A DNA stretch of 64,000 nt, taken from the NCBI GenBank assembly GCA_907165065.1, contig OU015541.1, forward strand, positions 10,178,501-10,242,500, read 5' to 3'. Positions 1 to 12,109 of this stretch are shown piece after piece. Both the position numbers and the translations under genes were made by a program. Below the pieces are notes generated by a model, which ran no database searches, was not told the origin of the DNA, and was given only the letters and a program-made list of their open reading frames with translations. Position 1 is the stretch's first letter; the number at the start of each line of letters is the position of its first letter. The stretch is from Caprimulgus europaeus (lineage: Eukaryota; Chordata; Aves; Caprimulgiformes; Caprimulgidae).

Positions 1-3000
1 GAAGCCTCAAAGGTCTTTTCTGTCCACAGGACTAAAAGAGCTGCCCAGCAAGGCTGAGTGAGAGGGATGAGCTGCATGAGGAGCACAGGGAGAGACTGGA
101 GCTGGTGCTGAACTTCCCAAGCACCCAACCTGGGTGCAGTGCTGCTGACCCAGCCATGGGGCTGCACAACCACCCCTTCCCAAAACAGCCCCGCCACAGC
201 CAGTGCCCAGGGACACGGCCTTTCCCGTGTGGGAACCCTAGGAAAAGGTGGTGGCAGGTATTCACAGAGAACAGCAGCTCAAGGCAATGCCAGCAGAGTA
301 GGAAATGCAGAAGTGTGTTAAAAGAACCTAACACAAAATGGTACTTAAAAGAATCAACGTCTTTGGCCATCAAAACATTTGGATTTAAGTCAAGCTGGAA
401 GAAAATATTTTATATAAATGTCAAGCTGTTTGGTCTCATCTTAAATACAAGCCTCAATCACATCCTGAACGTTATAGCTACTGTAATGGGAAATAATGAT
501 CAGCCTTCAGAGCAAACCTGACCCTTTTGACAATGTGTAGGAGATCTCACCCAGGTGTGTGTGTTGGGCATGGACAGCCCCCCTCAGCCCCAGCTTTGTG
601 ATGGACACACAGGTTAGTGCGGGGACTCGGGACTGCTTCAGCTGGGTGATTTCATGCCGTTGTTATCGCTGTGCTAATAACTCCTGAATTATCAGTGCCA
701 CAAAGCAAAGCGTTGAGGGAAATAATCATCTGCAACGATCCTACAAAATGTTCCAGGTTTGAACTGAGACAAAAAGTTTCTCTGATCTCTGTGGGAGTTT
801 GTTTTATTTTTGTTTCCTGGTCCCACAAAGCCAATTCCTCGGATGGGTTTGGGAAAGCAGAAAGTTCCCCCTCAGGATGTTTGCGCAGGGTTTGTGCCTT
901 CTCCTCTCCCACGCACAGTGCCACCACGCTGGCAGCTCACCCGCCTGTGTTTTGCAGTCAGAGATGTCTTGCTCATCTGGAACAACTGCTCCACAGTTGT
1001 GCTGGGCACAACTCGGGGCTTGCAGGATTGTGAACAGATTTGGGGCTGTGCAGAGCTGCGTGGCCATGTGAAGCTGCTGAGTGCCACATCTAGTGCCTCA
1101 ATGCACCAAATAAAGGTGGGGAAAGGGGAAACCTCATCTCGTGGTTTAAGCAGAGGACTGAGTTGCAAGTTAGGTCTCATTTTCAGCTCTGCTCCTGCTC
1201 AACTGAGAGATCTCAAGTGTTTGAAAGGTCTCAAATCCTGATGAAAAGCAGCAAGAGCTGCTGTCTGGCAAGTGCCCATCCCCTTAGAGGTGGATTTATT
1301 AAGATGCAGGGACTCATCTGTTGATGCTTGGGAGGTATTCCTCTGTACCTCTTTTGGTGTCTCTCTAAAAGCCTGTGGGAGCTTTTATCACAGTGATGTG
1401 CTTGGGGCAGAGTGCCCTGTTGGGCATGGACCCAAGCAGCAGCGTGGCACTGTGCTCCGGCAGAGCAGGGCAGCTTCGGCCAACGTATGGCCATAACCTG
1501 GGGACAGGGGGGTCTTCGCCCTTGGGGAGATGCTGTGAACACCTCCAGCTCCCCTCCAGCCCATCTGCTTGTTAGAGGACAGGATTTACAGGACAGACAA
1601 TCCCAAATCTTCTGTAAGGAGGAGGTAGGAAGGGGAACAGGCGAGGAAGGGCAGGTATTTGGAGAAAGATGCCTCCTTTCCCCTTGCTTGAAATAAGTAT
1701 TTTTTTCCATGAACTCATGAAAAGCAGGCACTAAGGATTGTATTTTTGAATACAAATCTCAGCACCCAGAAGACCCCCAGCATCGCTATGACACAGCAGC
1801 AGCCTGAGGAACCGCTGAAGCCTGTCTGTGTTGGAGTCACTCCAGAGCAGCGGCGTATGCGAACGCTTGAATTATGTGAGCAAATCCACATGCCCACACT
1901 CCCCCTCCTTCCCACACACACGTGCCATGAGATTAAATCTTCCCATTACTCATTTATCTCCTGATACCTGCTGCTTCACAGCTAAGCCCAAGTGCAGTAG
2001 CAGAGGCCAGTTTCTGACCACCACGATCCTCAGAGCTGGGTGTTTCCTGGCAGTATCCATCCCAGCGAGCTCCGCACAGGGAGCTGCTGGTACTGACAGA
2101 TTCCCATCTGTTGAAATAACTGTGCTGGCCACAGCGAGCAACGTGCTAGAATAGGGTATTTTCTCAGCTTGGAGAAGGGCCAAGGCAGATGGGAGTGACA
2201 GTGGGACTGGGGGGCAACTTCAGAGAGGGCTAATGAATTGCAGCTCTGCTAATGACACAGGATAAAGCAACCAGGATGCTGCACCCCTAATAACCAGGCT
2301 GTGTTCTTGCCAGAGGACAGTGATGCTGATTATTTCAGACAACTGTGGTAGAGCCTTTTCCTGACAGCTCCCCGAGCCTGACAGAGTGCTGTGTGATGGA
2401 CACGGACAGGCTGGTCCTTACGCACAGGTAGGTGATGGGTGTTCTGTGCTGGAATGGGTGCACGTGGGAGGGCTTGGGTGACAGGCTCCTGGTGAGTGGC
2501 TGCTGGGTGACACAGAGAGGAGCAGGGGAATTTGGCCTGTTGGGATGACTAAAGTCACCCAGAGAAGTGACTGCCAACTCAGTAGGTGAATACTCAATAG
2601 TAGCATAAACCAGATGTAATTTCTAAGGGGATTTTAAAGTGCACCTATTTAAATAAAGGAGGAAAAACTCAGAGCAAAGTGCAGCCTTGGGATGTCTCTA
2701 AGGGCAGGGATGGGACCTGCCATGTGTCCCAAGCCTGGGGACAGAGGTGTGAGGCTGGCTGGGACACAGACAGGCCCTGGTGCAGGCTGCCAGCAGAGCC
2801 CTAAGGAAAGCAAGTGGAAAGATAAGAGAATATTTATCCTTTATAACTGACCCAAGGGGAATGAAATATCGTGGGATGGAGTGAAAAACTACGGGGACTG
2901 ACCTCTGTGGAGCCAAATGGAGGCATGAGGTTTCCCAGGTTAAATATTATTTACCAAAGCAGACCAGAGCCTGAGGACAGACTGCTGCTCCCTGGACTGA

Positions 3001-3900
3001 GTCAAAAGGCATTTTATCCACCCAGGTTTGAAGAGCCCAGGCTTAGAAGTTTGCTTGTGAAATGTTGGACTTGAATCGCTCAACATCAGGACCATCCTTC
3101 ACATTTTGGGTATGTGCCTCAGTGCCTGGGATTAATGGGATGTCTCTGCCTCTAGCTGAAATCTAATCTAATAAAAGAGTGACCTTTCCCCTTGTCCTTT
3201 CCTCCACTCCACAGATCAGGAGACCCTTAGCACTTTATCTCTGCAAATACAATTGCTCTTTCAATTTGAAAGTGCATTTCTGGCAGACTGAAGATACATC
3301 AGGAGCAAGCACAGAGGTGGCAGCAAATTCTGGCTACTGCTGACCATCAGGAAGATACTGGATCTCCCAGCCTGACCATCAGAGATACCAGCTATCCCAG
3401 CCTGATCGCCAGGGAGACACAGGATCTCCCAGCCTGGGACTGGGTAAGCCTTTCCCCAGGGGAGTGACACTAATGTGCTTGTCTGGGACAGGGGTGGCTG
3501 CAGGAAAGACAGCAGCACAAGGAGGTCACTGCCTCGTGTTTAGTGGCCCCTGGGGAAGGCACTCCTCTGCCCCAGCCCAAGGGAAGCAGGAAAGGCCATG
3601 GCTCTCCATGGCATCACCCTGGTCCCATCCTCCTGAGGATGAGAAAGGAAGGACCCCTCATCCTCAGCTCTGCTTGCCTGGGGGGACAGTGCAGCCTGTG
3701 ACCTGGCTGGTGACACAAGGCACCCACAGTCCTGGGTCCTGGAATGGACTGGCTCACTTGTTGGGGTGCTCTCAGCCCCTGAGCCTCTCCACGCCCGGGG
3801 TGTCCAACCTGCTACCCCCATCCCCTGCCTGGGCTCCTTCCTCCTCTTCCTCCTCCTTCTCGGCTCAGCGGTGCATTAGGACCTGGCGGGGGATGTGGGT
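1..3900. other. Non-genic flank left of the TRH receptor
   Basis: No exon with both a recognisable protein match and splice signals is visible on either strand. The open frames here are short, low-complexity and lack family motifs. Isolated AATAAA hexamers occur at about 1108, 2652 and 3168 on the plus strand but nothing ties them to a gene. In human the gene on this side of JPH2 is TOX2; I see no TOX2 coding sequence, though an unrecognised 3' UTR cannot be excluded. The only clear structure is the minisatellite at 3340-3433. Confidence 0.6.
3340..3433. repeat. Three-copy ~31-bp minisatellite
   Basis: Three imperfect tandem units of 32, 30 and 32 bp begin at 3340, 3372 and 3402. Each starts CTGAYC and ends with a TCCCAGC block. 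No gene overlaps it. It is probably a local tandem duplication with no evident function. Confidence 0.8.
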
Positions 3901-3919
3901 GAGAGGTGGACCGAGGGTA

Positions 3920-4115
3920 CCGGAGCTGGGGTAGCCCTGGGGGGTCGCGGGTGGTCCTGGGGGGTCCCAGCGGGTCTCGGCGACTGGGGGAATTCCTGGA
4001 GGGTCTCGGGAGCTGGGGGTCCCAGGCGGTCCCGGGTGGTTCCCTAGGCTAGGGGGTCCCGGGAAGTCCCTGTGGGGTCCCGGGGACTGGAGGGGGGTCC
4101 CGGCCGCTCCCTGCC
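3920..4115. repeat. Degenerate G-rich repeat upstream of the TRH receptor
   Basis: About 190 bp of imperfectly repeated GGGGTCCYGGG-like units, with many runs of three to six G on the plus strand. It sits directly upstream of the receptor's first visible exon and forms the left part of a CpG-rich zone. The runs could form G-quadruplexes. The proline-rich minus-strand open frame across it is a by-product of the repeat. Confidence 0.65.
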
Positions 4116-4373
4116 CCTCCCGGCAGAGCCTCAGTGGGGCAGTTTGCAGGGGAGGGGGGAGCCAGGAGCCGGGCGGCTGCAAGACTTGGGGTGAATGGTG
4201 ATAAAAAAGGGAAGGGAGGAGCCAGGGCGGGAGAGAGGGCGGGGAGGGGGCGCGGGGGGCAGCGGGGCTCAGCGGCGCGGCTCTGTGCTGACGGCTCCCC
4301 CCGCCCCGCTCCCACTCCCCGGCTCCCCGCCGCAGGTTGCGCGGGGCTCCGCCGGGAAAGGCTTTGGGAGCCG
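4116..4373 (+). promoter_or_regulatory. GC-rich 5' region / 5' UTR of the TRH receptor
   Basis: GC-rich, purine-biased sequence leads to the receptor start codon. A polypyrimidine tract followed by CCGCAG ends at 4335 and looks like a 3' splice site. If used, the first coding exon begins at 4336 and an upstream non-coding exon exists, as in human TRHR. No ATG lies between 4198 and the start at 4374. A GATAAAAAA stretch near 4199 resembles a TATA element but is less convincing than the splice-site reading. Confidence 0.5.
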
Positions 4374-5150
4374 ATGGAGAACGACTCGGCCAGCCCGGGA
4401 GCCACGCTGGGCAACCAGACCCTGGGCAGGATGCCCCGGCAGCCCCTGGAGCTGCAGGTGGTCACCATCCTGCTGGTGCTGCTCATCTGCGGGGTGGGCA
4501 TCGCGGGCAACGTGATGGTGGTGCTGGTGGTGCTGCGCACCAAGCACATGGTGACCCCCACCAACTGCTACCTGGTGAGCCTGGCAGTGGCTGACCTCAT
4601 CGTGCTGCTGGCAGCCGGGCTGCCCAACATCTCGGAAGTGGTGGCCTCTTGGGTGTACGGCTACGCCGGCTGCCTCTGCATCACCTACTTGCAGTACCTG
4701 GGCATCAACATCTCCGCCTGGTCCATCACCGCCTTCACAGTGGAGCGTTACATCGCGATCTGCCACGCCATCAAGGCGCAGCTCCTGTGCACCGTGTCCC
4801 GCGCCAAGCGCATCATCTCCTCGCTGTGGCTCTTCACCTCCCTCTATTGCCTCATGTGGTTCTTCTTGGTGGACACGACCCAAGTCACCTTCTCAGATGG
4901 GGCACAGGTCAGCTGTGGCTACCGGGTCTCCAGAAGCCTTTACATGCCTATTTACTTCTTGGATTTTGCTGTCTTCTACATCATCCCGTTGGGGCTGGCA
5001 ACTGTCCTCTACGGCCTCATTGCCCGCATCCTCTTCATGAACCCCCTGCCCACCACCCCGCAGCACTCCTGCCTGGGCTCCACGCACCAGGGCGGCTCCC
5101 TCAAGCTCTCCTGCCGGGGCAACAAGGGGCCCCTGAGCTCCCGCAAGCAG
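4374..5150 (+). CDS. TRHR3: TRH receptor coding exon 1 (N-terminus to end of ICL3)
   Basis: Encodes residues 1-259, TM1-TM5 and the third intracellular loop, ending SSRKQ before the donor GTAGGG. The ATG at 4374 was chosen because MEN at the N-terminus matches TRHR1 and no in-frame methionine precedes it in the short leader. Translation read past 5150 yields a non-homologous tail that is intron. Residue 132 in ICL2 is Ala where TRHR1 has Pro, and residue 116 in TM3 is Trp where TRHR1 has Cys. Confidence 0.95.
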
Positions 5151-8100
5151 GTAGGGGCTCCCTGCTGGGCTGGGGTGTGCTGGGCTGTCAGTGCTTTCAG
5201 GGGCATTCTGGTAGGGGATGGGGTGCCCCAATACTTTGCTCCCCTTTGTAGGGGGAGTGGAGAGGGTTGGTTTGCTGCACAGAAGCACCCCCAAGCCCAA
5301 CTGGGGTCTGGCAGCACAGATGGGCTCTCTCTGCTTTGGCTGAGCTCGGTGGAGCAGGACAGGGCTCCAGCATCACTTGGGAGAGGCAGGAGTGTAGAGA
5401 TGTTTGCTGGCTCATTAATTACTGATTGCCTCCCCGAGGAGGGGGTGCTGGGTCACATCATGCCAACAGGACTGGCCTTCCAGGCAGGGTCTTGGGCAGG
5501 AGACCTTGGGTTTAGAGGAACAAAGGGAGAGGAGAGCTGGTGTGAGCCCCTGTCCTCTGAGCCCAGCCCTGGCTGCAGCCGTCTGGTCACAGCAGCTGGG
5601 GAAAGCATTTCAGTGTCACAGCGCTGTGTTTGCCTCTCAGTGACTCCTCTGTCATTCAGCTGCCTGCTCGCTCCTCATCTCCTTCTTCTCCCACCTCCTT
5701 CTCTCATTCCTCCTCTTTCTTTGTCCACATGGACACTTATTGTCTCTTGCCCCATCTCCTTGGACAGGTCAGCATCTGGACATGGGACACTTGCCTGCTC
5801 ACTGGCTCCTTGCAGGAGAACATCCCATTCCAGTTTCAAACTTTGCATAGGCAGAGACACGGGCTATTTTAAAGGAAAGGGCTGAGTCTGGGAGTCTGGC
5901 TCAAGTCCCTGAAATCCCCAGTTCTGTTGTGATTTTGAGTGAGCAGGACCTGATTTCTGGACAGCCTGAAATAGACTTCAGCTTGTCTTAAAATCCTTGT
6001 TTTTCTAACTCAGTAACCTCACTGCCTGACTTGCACAGGAACCTCCATTCCCCAGGAGAGACAGTTCAGTCACGAGGGGAAGCAAACAGCCCAGAGAACA
6101 TGCATTTCTTCATGAACATCTCTTTCCCATTCAGCTTTTTCTCCCTTTTGCTCCAGCACAGAAAGAAAGGTTTAAAGCAAGTCCTGATTTCTGCAAAAGT
6201 ACTTGTTTGCTCTCCCAGGGTTGCTGCCTGCTGTGGAAGCCTTGGGCAGGGTGTTCAGCAGTGAGGTCTTTAGGTAGCACAGGGTGTGGGCTGATGGACC
6301 TCTCCTTGCAGAGCAGCCTCTGCAGGGGCTGTGCCACTCCCCCCGTGGTGCTGTGCGGTGGGTGACAGTGCTGTGGTGTGACCGTGCTGCACGCAGTGTG
6401 CTCCAGCATCATCAGGATGAGTGGCTGAGGCCATTAGTCCTGATGGGGCTGGATGATGGGCACTCCAGCTCCTGGAAGCATCCTGTGCTCTCTTTTATGT
6501 TACACCATGAGTTTTCTCAAGATCATCATTACCTCCTGAAATATCTCGGCATGGAAAGACTTCTCCTGGCTGGCCTGACTGCAGAGCTGGCATCATTAGG
6601 AATAAAGATGCCACTGAGTTTTTAAACTGTAAAGCAGTTTCCCATAGCCAGGGCTTCCAGCTATGGTTAGTTGAATTCTTCCTTCTGAATTTCACACCAG
6701 CAGCTCTTCAAAGCAAGCTGTGTGGAGAGTGATGAAGGAAGAAACCACAGCTCTGCCACTGGTGGCATGTGGGACAAGTGGCCAACACAGAGCTTTGTGG
6801 CTATCAAATGGGTGCAGTGCTGTGTCCCGGAGGTGGCTGTGATCCAGGTGTTTCCATAAAAATCTTTCACAAGTTGGATAAGACATAGGATGTAATTGCT
6901 TCATTTTATATATAATAATTAGGAAATTTATATGATTATCCATAAGAGCAGAGGGAGCAAAAGTGGGTCTGGGTGTTCAGCTTTAACCATCTGATTCATG
7001 GCTGAGGGGTTCTACTGGATGATCGATGCAGAAATAAGTTCTCTGTGCACCAAAGCCAAGAAAAACCACACAGGTATTTTGACAAGAGTTTGGGGCAGTG
7101 TGAATAGGAGAGCTTTGAGCACAATAAATCCAGGTCCTGTCAGAGCATCTGCCTGAGCACTGCCTGAAATCCAGATGGAGAGTTTTGCTGGAGCTCCAAT
7201 GGATTGAGGAGCAGAAACTGCAGTGAGTCATGATTCTGCATCTATTTATGAGGGAAAAACCAACAACCCAACCACTCAGGGAGGAAGGAGGCCTCCAGAG
7301 ACCCCAAGGGATCAGCACTAGATTCTGCTTTCAGTTTATCTCCCTGAGCAGGCACAGCCAGGGCTATAGGAATGATATTTTTGGGGAAATGCTTCACATG
7401 TGCAGTAAGAGCTCCACAAGACCCTGCAGACAGCAGGTTGTGCCTCGATGCAACAAATTGGGACCCCAACTCCCAAAACACCTTTGAATTTGTTGGGAGG
7501 AAGGTGCACAAGCATCTGCCAGTTCTCCTCACAGACCCATGGAGTGAGGGTGGTTCAGCTCCTGGAGGATCTGCCAGCCAGGAGAGCAGAGTGGGGTGGG
7601 AAGGTGGGCTTTGGGGGTGTGTGGCTCAGGTGGTCCCTCTGGCCAGGGCATAGCCAGCCATGTCAGTGCTCCTCCTCTGGACTCTCTTTATGGTTAGAGG
7701 GGAACCAGCTCTTCCAGGCTTCGTGCCCAGAGTCCTCTGGGAGATGCCCCAAAGGGGCTACTCCAGAGGGGCCCATTTTTCTCCCTTGACTCTAAAGAGC
7801 CTGGATGGCTGGGGATGTTTTGCTATTGAGATGCAGGGTTTGGAAACAGAACTTGGACTGTGTGCTCCTACACAGCCCCAGTGCTGCTCTGCTTGCTTTG
7901 CAGAGCATGAAGATGCTGCTGTTCCCCTCTAAAACACATACATCCAGAGCAGGACAACACAAGGCGTGAGGTTTTGCTGTATTTATCACCTACAGAAGCA
8001 GAGCACCGCAGATGCAGACTCCAGCCACCTCCAAGGACGTTTCACCTGCCAGAGAGGGACCACTAGAGGGAGCGGGATTCCTGAAAAAGATGCTGCAGCT

Positions 8101-11100
8101 CAGGGTGGTGGGGCCCGGACACCGGCCTGGGGTGACACTGGCCAGGGAGAAGCGTCTGTGGCCTCGGGGACAGAAGCAGAGGCTGGACACAGCTCTGCGA
8201 GTAGGAATGGGTTGGAAGGACTGGGCAGGGATGCAAGGTACCGACCACCTCGTGTGGGACAGAAGGATGCTCCACATGGGTTTGCTCTGGGAGTTACCTT
8301 GGGCTTGGCCCGTGGGGGTGTCTGGTGGAAGATGAGCTGCCCTTTAGCTTTGGCACAGGGACCAGGGGTCTGTACAGCAGATATCCTTGGCCACCCAGCA
8401 ACAACACTGGCCTATGTGCTCAGAAGTGGTTTTCAGCTGATTACCCCCTCTGCCTACAAACCCTCGTCTTGCTCCTGTCCAGAGCTCCTTCACAGCTGTT
8501 GTGCACACACACTGGGTACAACAGAGTTGCTGGAAAACATTTGTCGGAAAAATTGTTGTCCCTGAGCTGGTGCTTCCCTGAGGGATGCTTTGACTACTGC
8601 AAAACTCTGTCTTTTTTAGGTGCAGCTGGTATTTTGGGACCATAATTTGGGACTATTCCAGTTAGGGATAAATATTTCAAGCTCTCCTCAGTGCTGATTA
8701 GGTTAACTTTTCACATGAGCACCAGAAGTAAGTTCAGAGCACCTCAAGTGTTCTATAGTCACAGGTTTCAGTCATGCATGCAGATGACACTGGAGATTTT
8801 CCCCACGAAGGAGTTATGAGAGTGAGTTTGGGATAGAACATTAGGTTTTATCCAGAGGAGACATCCTGTGTCAACACAGCTTTGCTAAAGTTGCACCCAG
8901 GAGAGCAAGGTTGGTACAGATGGTTTGCTTTAAAAGGCAAATTTTGACCTTACAGCAAGCTCAGAGCAGGGCTGTGTGTCCCAGCTTGTGTTGTGGATGC
9001 AGCATCCTCGGGGAGCACTGAAGGCATTTGGTGAGACGGAGGCAATAAATCCTCATGGTGCTGTTTCCAGCTGGTTTCCCCTCACGGGAGAAAGACAGCT
9101 TTTTGCAGGGCTGTAGGATGTGTAGTAGCAAGCACTCTTTGGATGACAGCACTGTGTGGTCTTCTGTATTCTGGAGGGAGGTGTTGGGAGCTTGCTTGGG
9201 TGTGAGCACCGGCATTTCCATAACAACCATCCCAAAACCATCTTCAGTTATGGCTGAAGAGCAGATGAATCACTGGTTCTTTTCTAGACTACATTTCTTT
9301 TTGTCTCAGGGAGGACCAGAAAGAATTTCCTTTTCAGCCTTAATAGGATACAGTCCCCTGGTTGTGTCACTCAGATGCAGAGTTCAGATCACTGTTCACA
9401 ACCAGCGTGGGCTCCTGAACAGTAAAACACGGCAGAGTTACAACAGTTGAAAAGCCAAAGATGTTTCAGTCTCAGGAGGCAGCACGTGAGCAGTATTAAT
9501 GTGTTCATTTTAAATGAGACATTTCAGCCATGCAGAGTCCTCCTGTCCAGAAGAGACACCTGCCAGAGAGCAGAGCTAAGGATATAGAAGCTCAGGGATT
9601 TATTCTCCCGAGCCTGTGGTGGGTAACTTTGCATCTGGGGAACTGGGACAACCGCTGTGTTGTGTGAGGAGTGCCCATGTCTCAGTCCTTGCAGAGATGT
9701 GGTATTGCCCTTTCCCAGGACATATTTTATGATCATCCCGCTGCCTAAGACTGCTGAAGTTGATGGAAAGACTCCCACCAGCCTCACCCCTGAGACAGCC
9801 CTTTGACAAGGGTCCTTCCAAGCAGGACTGGGACATGTTCAGTCTCTGCATGGGATGGATAAAGCGCAGAACCTGTCCTCATCTCTCAGGAACATGAATC
9901 TGAATAAACTGCTTAGTAGAGGGAAATTAAATTGTGACTGAAGTTGTACTTCGGATCACTTAAGCTGAGGAGTTGGTTGCATTTTGTCTATAAGGTTCAG
10001 CTATCAGCACAATCTTGTTCAGATCAACTTCACTCAGGTTCTTGGGAAATAAACTTCATACGCATCAAAAAATATGGCGAAATCAATCCTCTCTGCAAAC
10101 CTGAGAAGTGGGTCTGTGGAAGCTCTCTGTTCCCAGGTCTTGCAGCTCAGACCACAGCAATATGGTCTCACCACTGCTGTCAGGGTGCTCCTTCCCTTGG
10201 AAAGGGGTGGCCAGGCCTGGATTGCCCTGCCAGCCTCAATGGAGGCAGTGGCTACAGCCATGCTGGGAATGTAGAAATCTTGGCCACAGCCAACTGTGTG
10301 CCAGGGAGCTGCTGTCCATTCCCAGCCTATCTGCTCTATAAACCAGATTATCACCCCAGCAATTGCATGCTATGTAGGGTGGCTTGAAACCAAGAGCTTG
10401 TGAGATGGCTCTCTCTCTTCTGGATCCAGCCAGTCCTTGTAAAAGACATTGAAAAGCTCTGAAGCTACCTTTTACTGACACACCATGTACAATCCCTCCT
10501 ATCTTTCCCAAAAGACAACAAACTGCAGCAGCAAATGTGCTGCAGTCTGAGCAACAGCCCCAGCACTCACAATATCACTGCAAGATCTTGTTCTGGGAAG
10601 TGTCCTCACATTCCCATTAAACCACACAGAGCAAAACGCTTCTATTTTGGCCTCAGCTTGATAACAGTCCTTTTCTTTTAGGGAAAGTTGTGTTGCCACT
10701 GCCAACCACCCCCGATTTCTACTCAAAGCATTACAGGAAAGCATAGCTGCCTGTGACTAAGAAAAAAACCCAGCCACTTGAAGGCAAGCTGAGAGGCTGT
10801 GAATGTGATCTAAGTGCTTATTTCCATATCAAGAACTGGAGTCGTTGCACAACTCCCTTTCTGACGTTTGAAATGCCACTGCCTTAACATGCATGCGGCA
10901 TCAGTGTTTACTCATACTTTCCTCCTTGGGGACATGTGTATTCTGTAAGTATTTGCTGGAGGATGAATGCCACCTACCAGAAATAGCTGTTGAAATGATT
11001 AGGATCACTGGAATTTCAGTATAAGAACCCCTTTTCTTAAACTAGCTTGAGCCAAGCTGAGGGAAATTACTGCTCACTTCTGAATTCTCAGTATCTCCTT

Positions 11101-12108
11101 GTTCTTAGTATGTTAATGTACTTCCCTAGTGTGCTGCAAATTAAAATAACCCATACCAATTAGCTAACTCCCATGTCAACACAAATAGGAATGTGTGCAA
11201 GACTGCAGGCAGTCTCCTCTGCTCCCAGTGCTGCTCTGTACCAGGAGCCTATTCCCTGGAACAATATAGCTGGTGTAGAAAACCAGGAGATCCTAGGCAG
11301 AGTTGAGATATACCTGACAACATCCCCAAAACTTAAGTCCCCACTTTTGCACAGGTAATTTTCCCCATTGATTTATTGTTATGTGCAATTATCAAATTTG
11401 CTTTCTGGTTCAGAAATTCCCATGATTTTCCCAGCCCATTTGCAGGCTGGTGGATGCTTGTCCTAAAGAGTTTTAAAGGCTCTTCAACAGTAGCTGGGAA
11501 TCTATCGTTTTAAGGGGTTTATTTATGCAAGGTTGTTTCATGAACAAAATGGATTCAGAGGGGAATAGCCCCATGGTTTGGGTGCCTATCTTAAACGCTT
11601 CAAGAGAGATGTAAGCAATATGTCGACTGAATTAGCTGCCTGCACCATTTCTTCAGGTGGAAAAGCTCTGCTGGAGATTGAGCATAATCTAACTATCTCT
11701 CCTTTATTGCATATCCCCACTGGCAAGGTGACCAAAATGCTGGCTGTCGTGGTGGTCCTCTTCGCCCTTCTGTGGATGCCTTATCGCACACTGGTGGTGG
11801 TGAACTCCTTCATGGACCCTCCGTATCTGAACATCTGGTTCCTTCTCTTCTGCCGCCTGTGCATCTACCTGAACAGTGCCATCAACCCCATCATCTACAA
11901 CCTCATGTCACAGAAGTTCAGGGCCGCCTTTAGGAAGTTATGCAAGTGTGAAGAGAAGAGTGCTGAGCTCCCTGCGCCGTACACTGCTGCGGTGTACTAC
12001 AGCGTTATGAAGGACTGTTCTCATGACAGCTCTGACCACAACATCACTGAACAAGAAGATCTGAACAGTCTCCCAGCACGTGCAAAGAAGAATAAGTCTG
12101 CCAAATAA
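4374..12108 (+). CDS. TRHR3: Thyrotropin-releasing hormone receptor paralogue (TRHR3-type GPCR)
   Basis: Class A GPCR predicted to bind the tripeptide TRH (pGlu-His-Pro-NH2) at the plasma membrane and signal through Gq/phospholipase C. The coding exons 4374-5150 and 11728-12108 join in phase 0 to give 385 aa (human TRHR is 398). Seven hydrophobic segments are present. Class landmarks are N46 (1.50), D74 (2.50), the C100-C181 disulphide pair, E124-R125-Y126 and NPIIY at 312-316. The TRH-contacting residues known from TRHR1 are all kept: Y108, N112, Y278 and R302. Sequons lie at N3 and N14, and C-tail cysteines at 335/337 could be palmitoylated. The single coding intron falls just before TM6, as in mammalian TRHR. 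The family is certain. The paralogue label is inferred from the JPH2/OSER1 neighbourhood and from closer similarity to TRHR1 than to rodent TRHR2; TRHR1 itself lies elsewhere in birds. Confidence 0.93.
5151..11727 (+). other. TRH receptor intron (6.6 kb)
   Basis: Bounded by donor GTAGGG at 5151 and an acceptor ending CAAG at 11727 after a pyrimidine-rich stretch. I see no nested gene, RNA gene or clear transposon in it. The open frames inside are short and lack motifs. Confidence 0.85.
11728..12108 (+). CDS. TRHR3: TRH receptor coding exon 2 (TM6, TM7, C-tail)
   Basis: Encodes residues 260-385, starting VTKML. TM6 contains the WMPYR motif with TRH-binding Y278, and TM7 contains R302 and NPIIY. 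Helix 8 ([11 protein letters not shown]) is followed by a tail with YYSV and a Ser/Asp-rich stretch typical of TRHR internalisation tails. The stop TAA is at 12106-12108. An upstream in-frame extension from 11578 precedes the acceptor and is intronic. Confidence 0.95.
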   Translation: MTKMLAVVVVLFALLWMPYRTLVVVNSFMDPPYLNIWFLLFCRLCIYLNSAINPIIYNLMSQKFRAAFRKLCKCEEKSAELPAPYTAAVYYSVMKDCSHDSSDHNITEQEDLNSLPARAKKNKSAK

Positions 12109-12109
12109 A
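12104..12109 (+). terminator. AATAAA overlapping the TRH receptor stop codon
   Basis: The hexamer AATAAA spans the stop codon itself. Used alone it would give almost no 3' UTR, so it is probably coincidental. A second AATAAA at 13302-13307, about 1.2 kb after the stop, is a more plausible poly(A) signal. Confidence 0.3.

Noticed and set aside
4134..5885. 583-codon plus-strand open frame as a long GPCR isoform
   Set aside because: Homology begins at the ATG at 4374 and stops at SSRKQ (5150), where a GT donor sits. The rest is intron read-through and the leader is GC-rich UTR.
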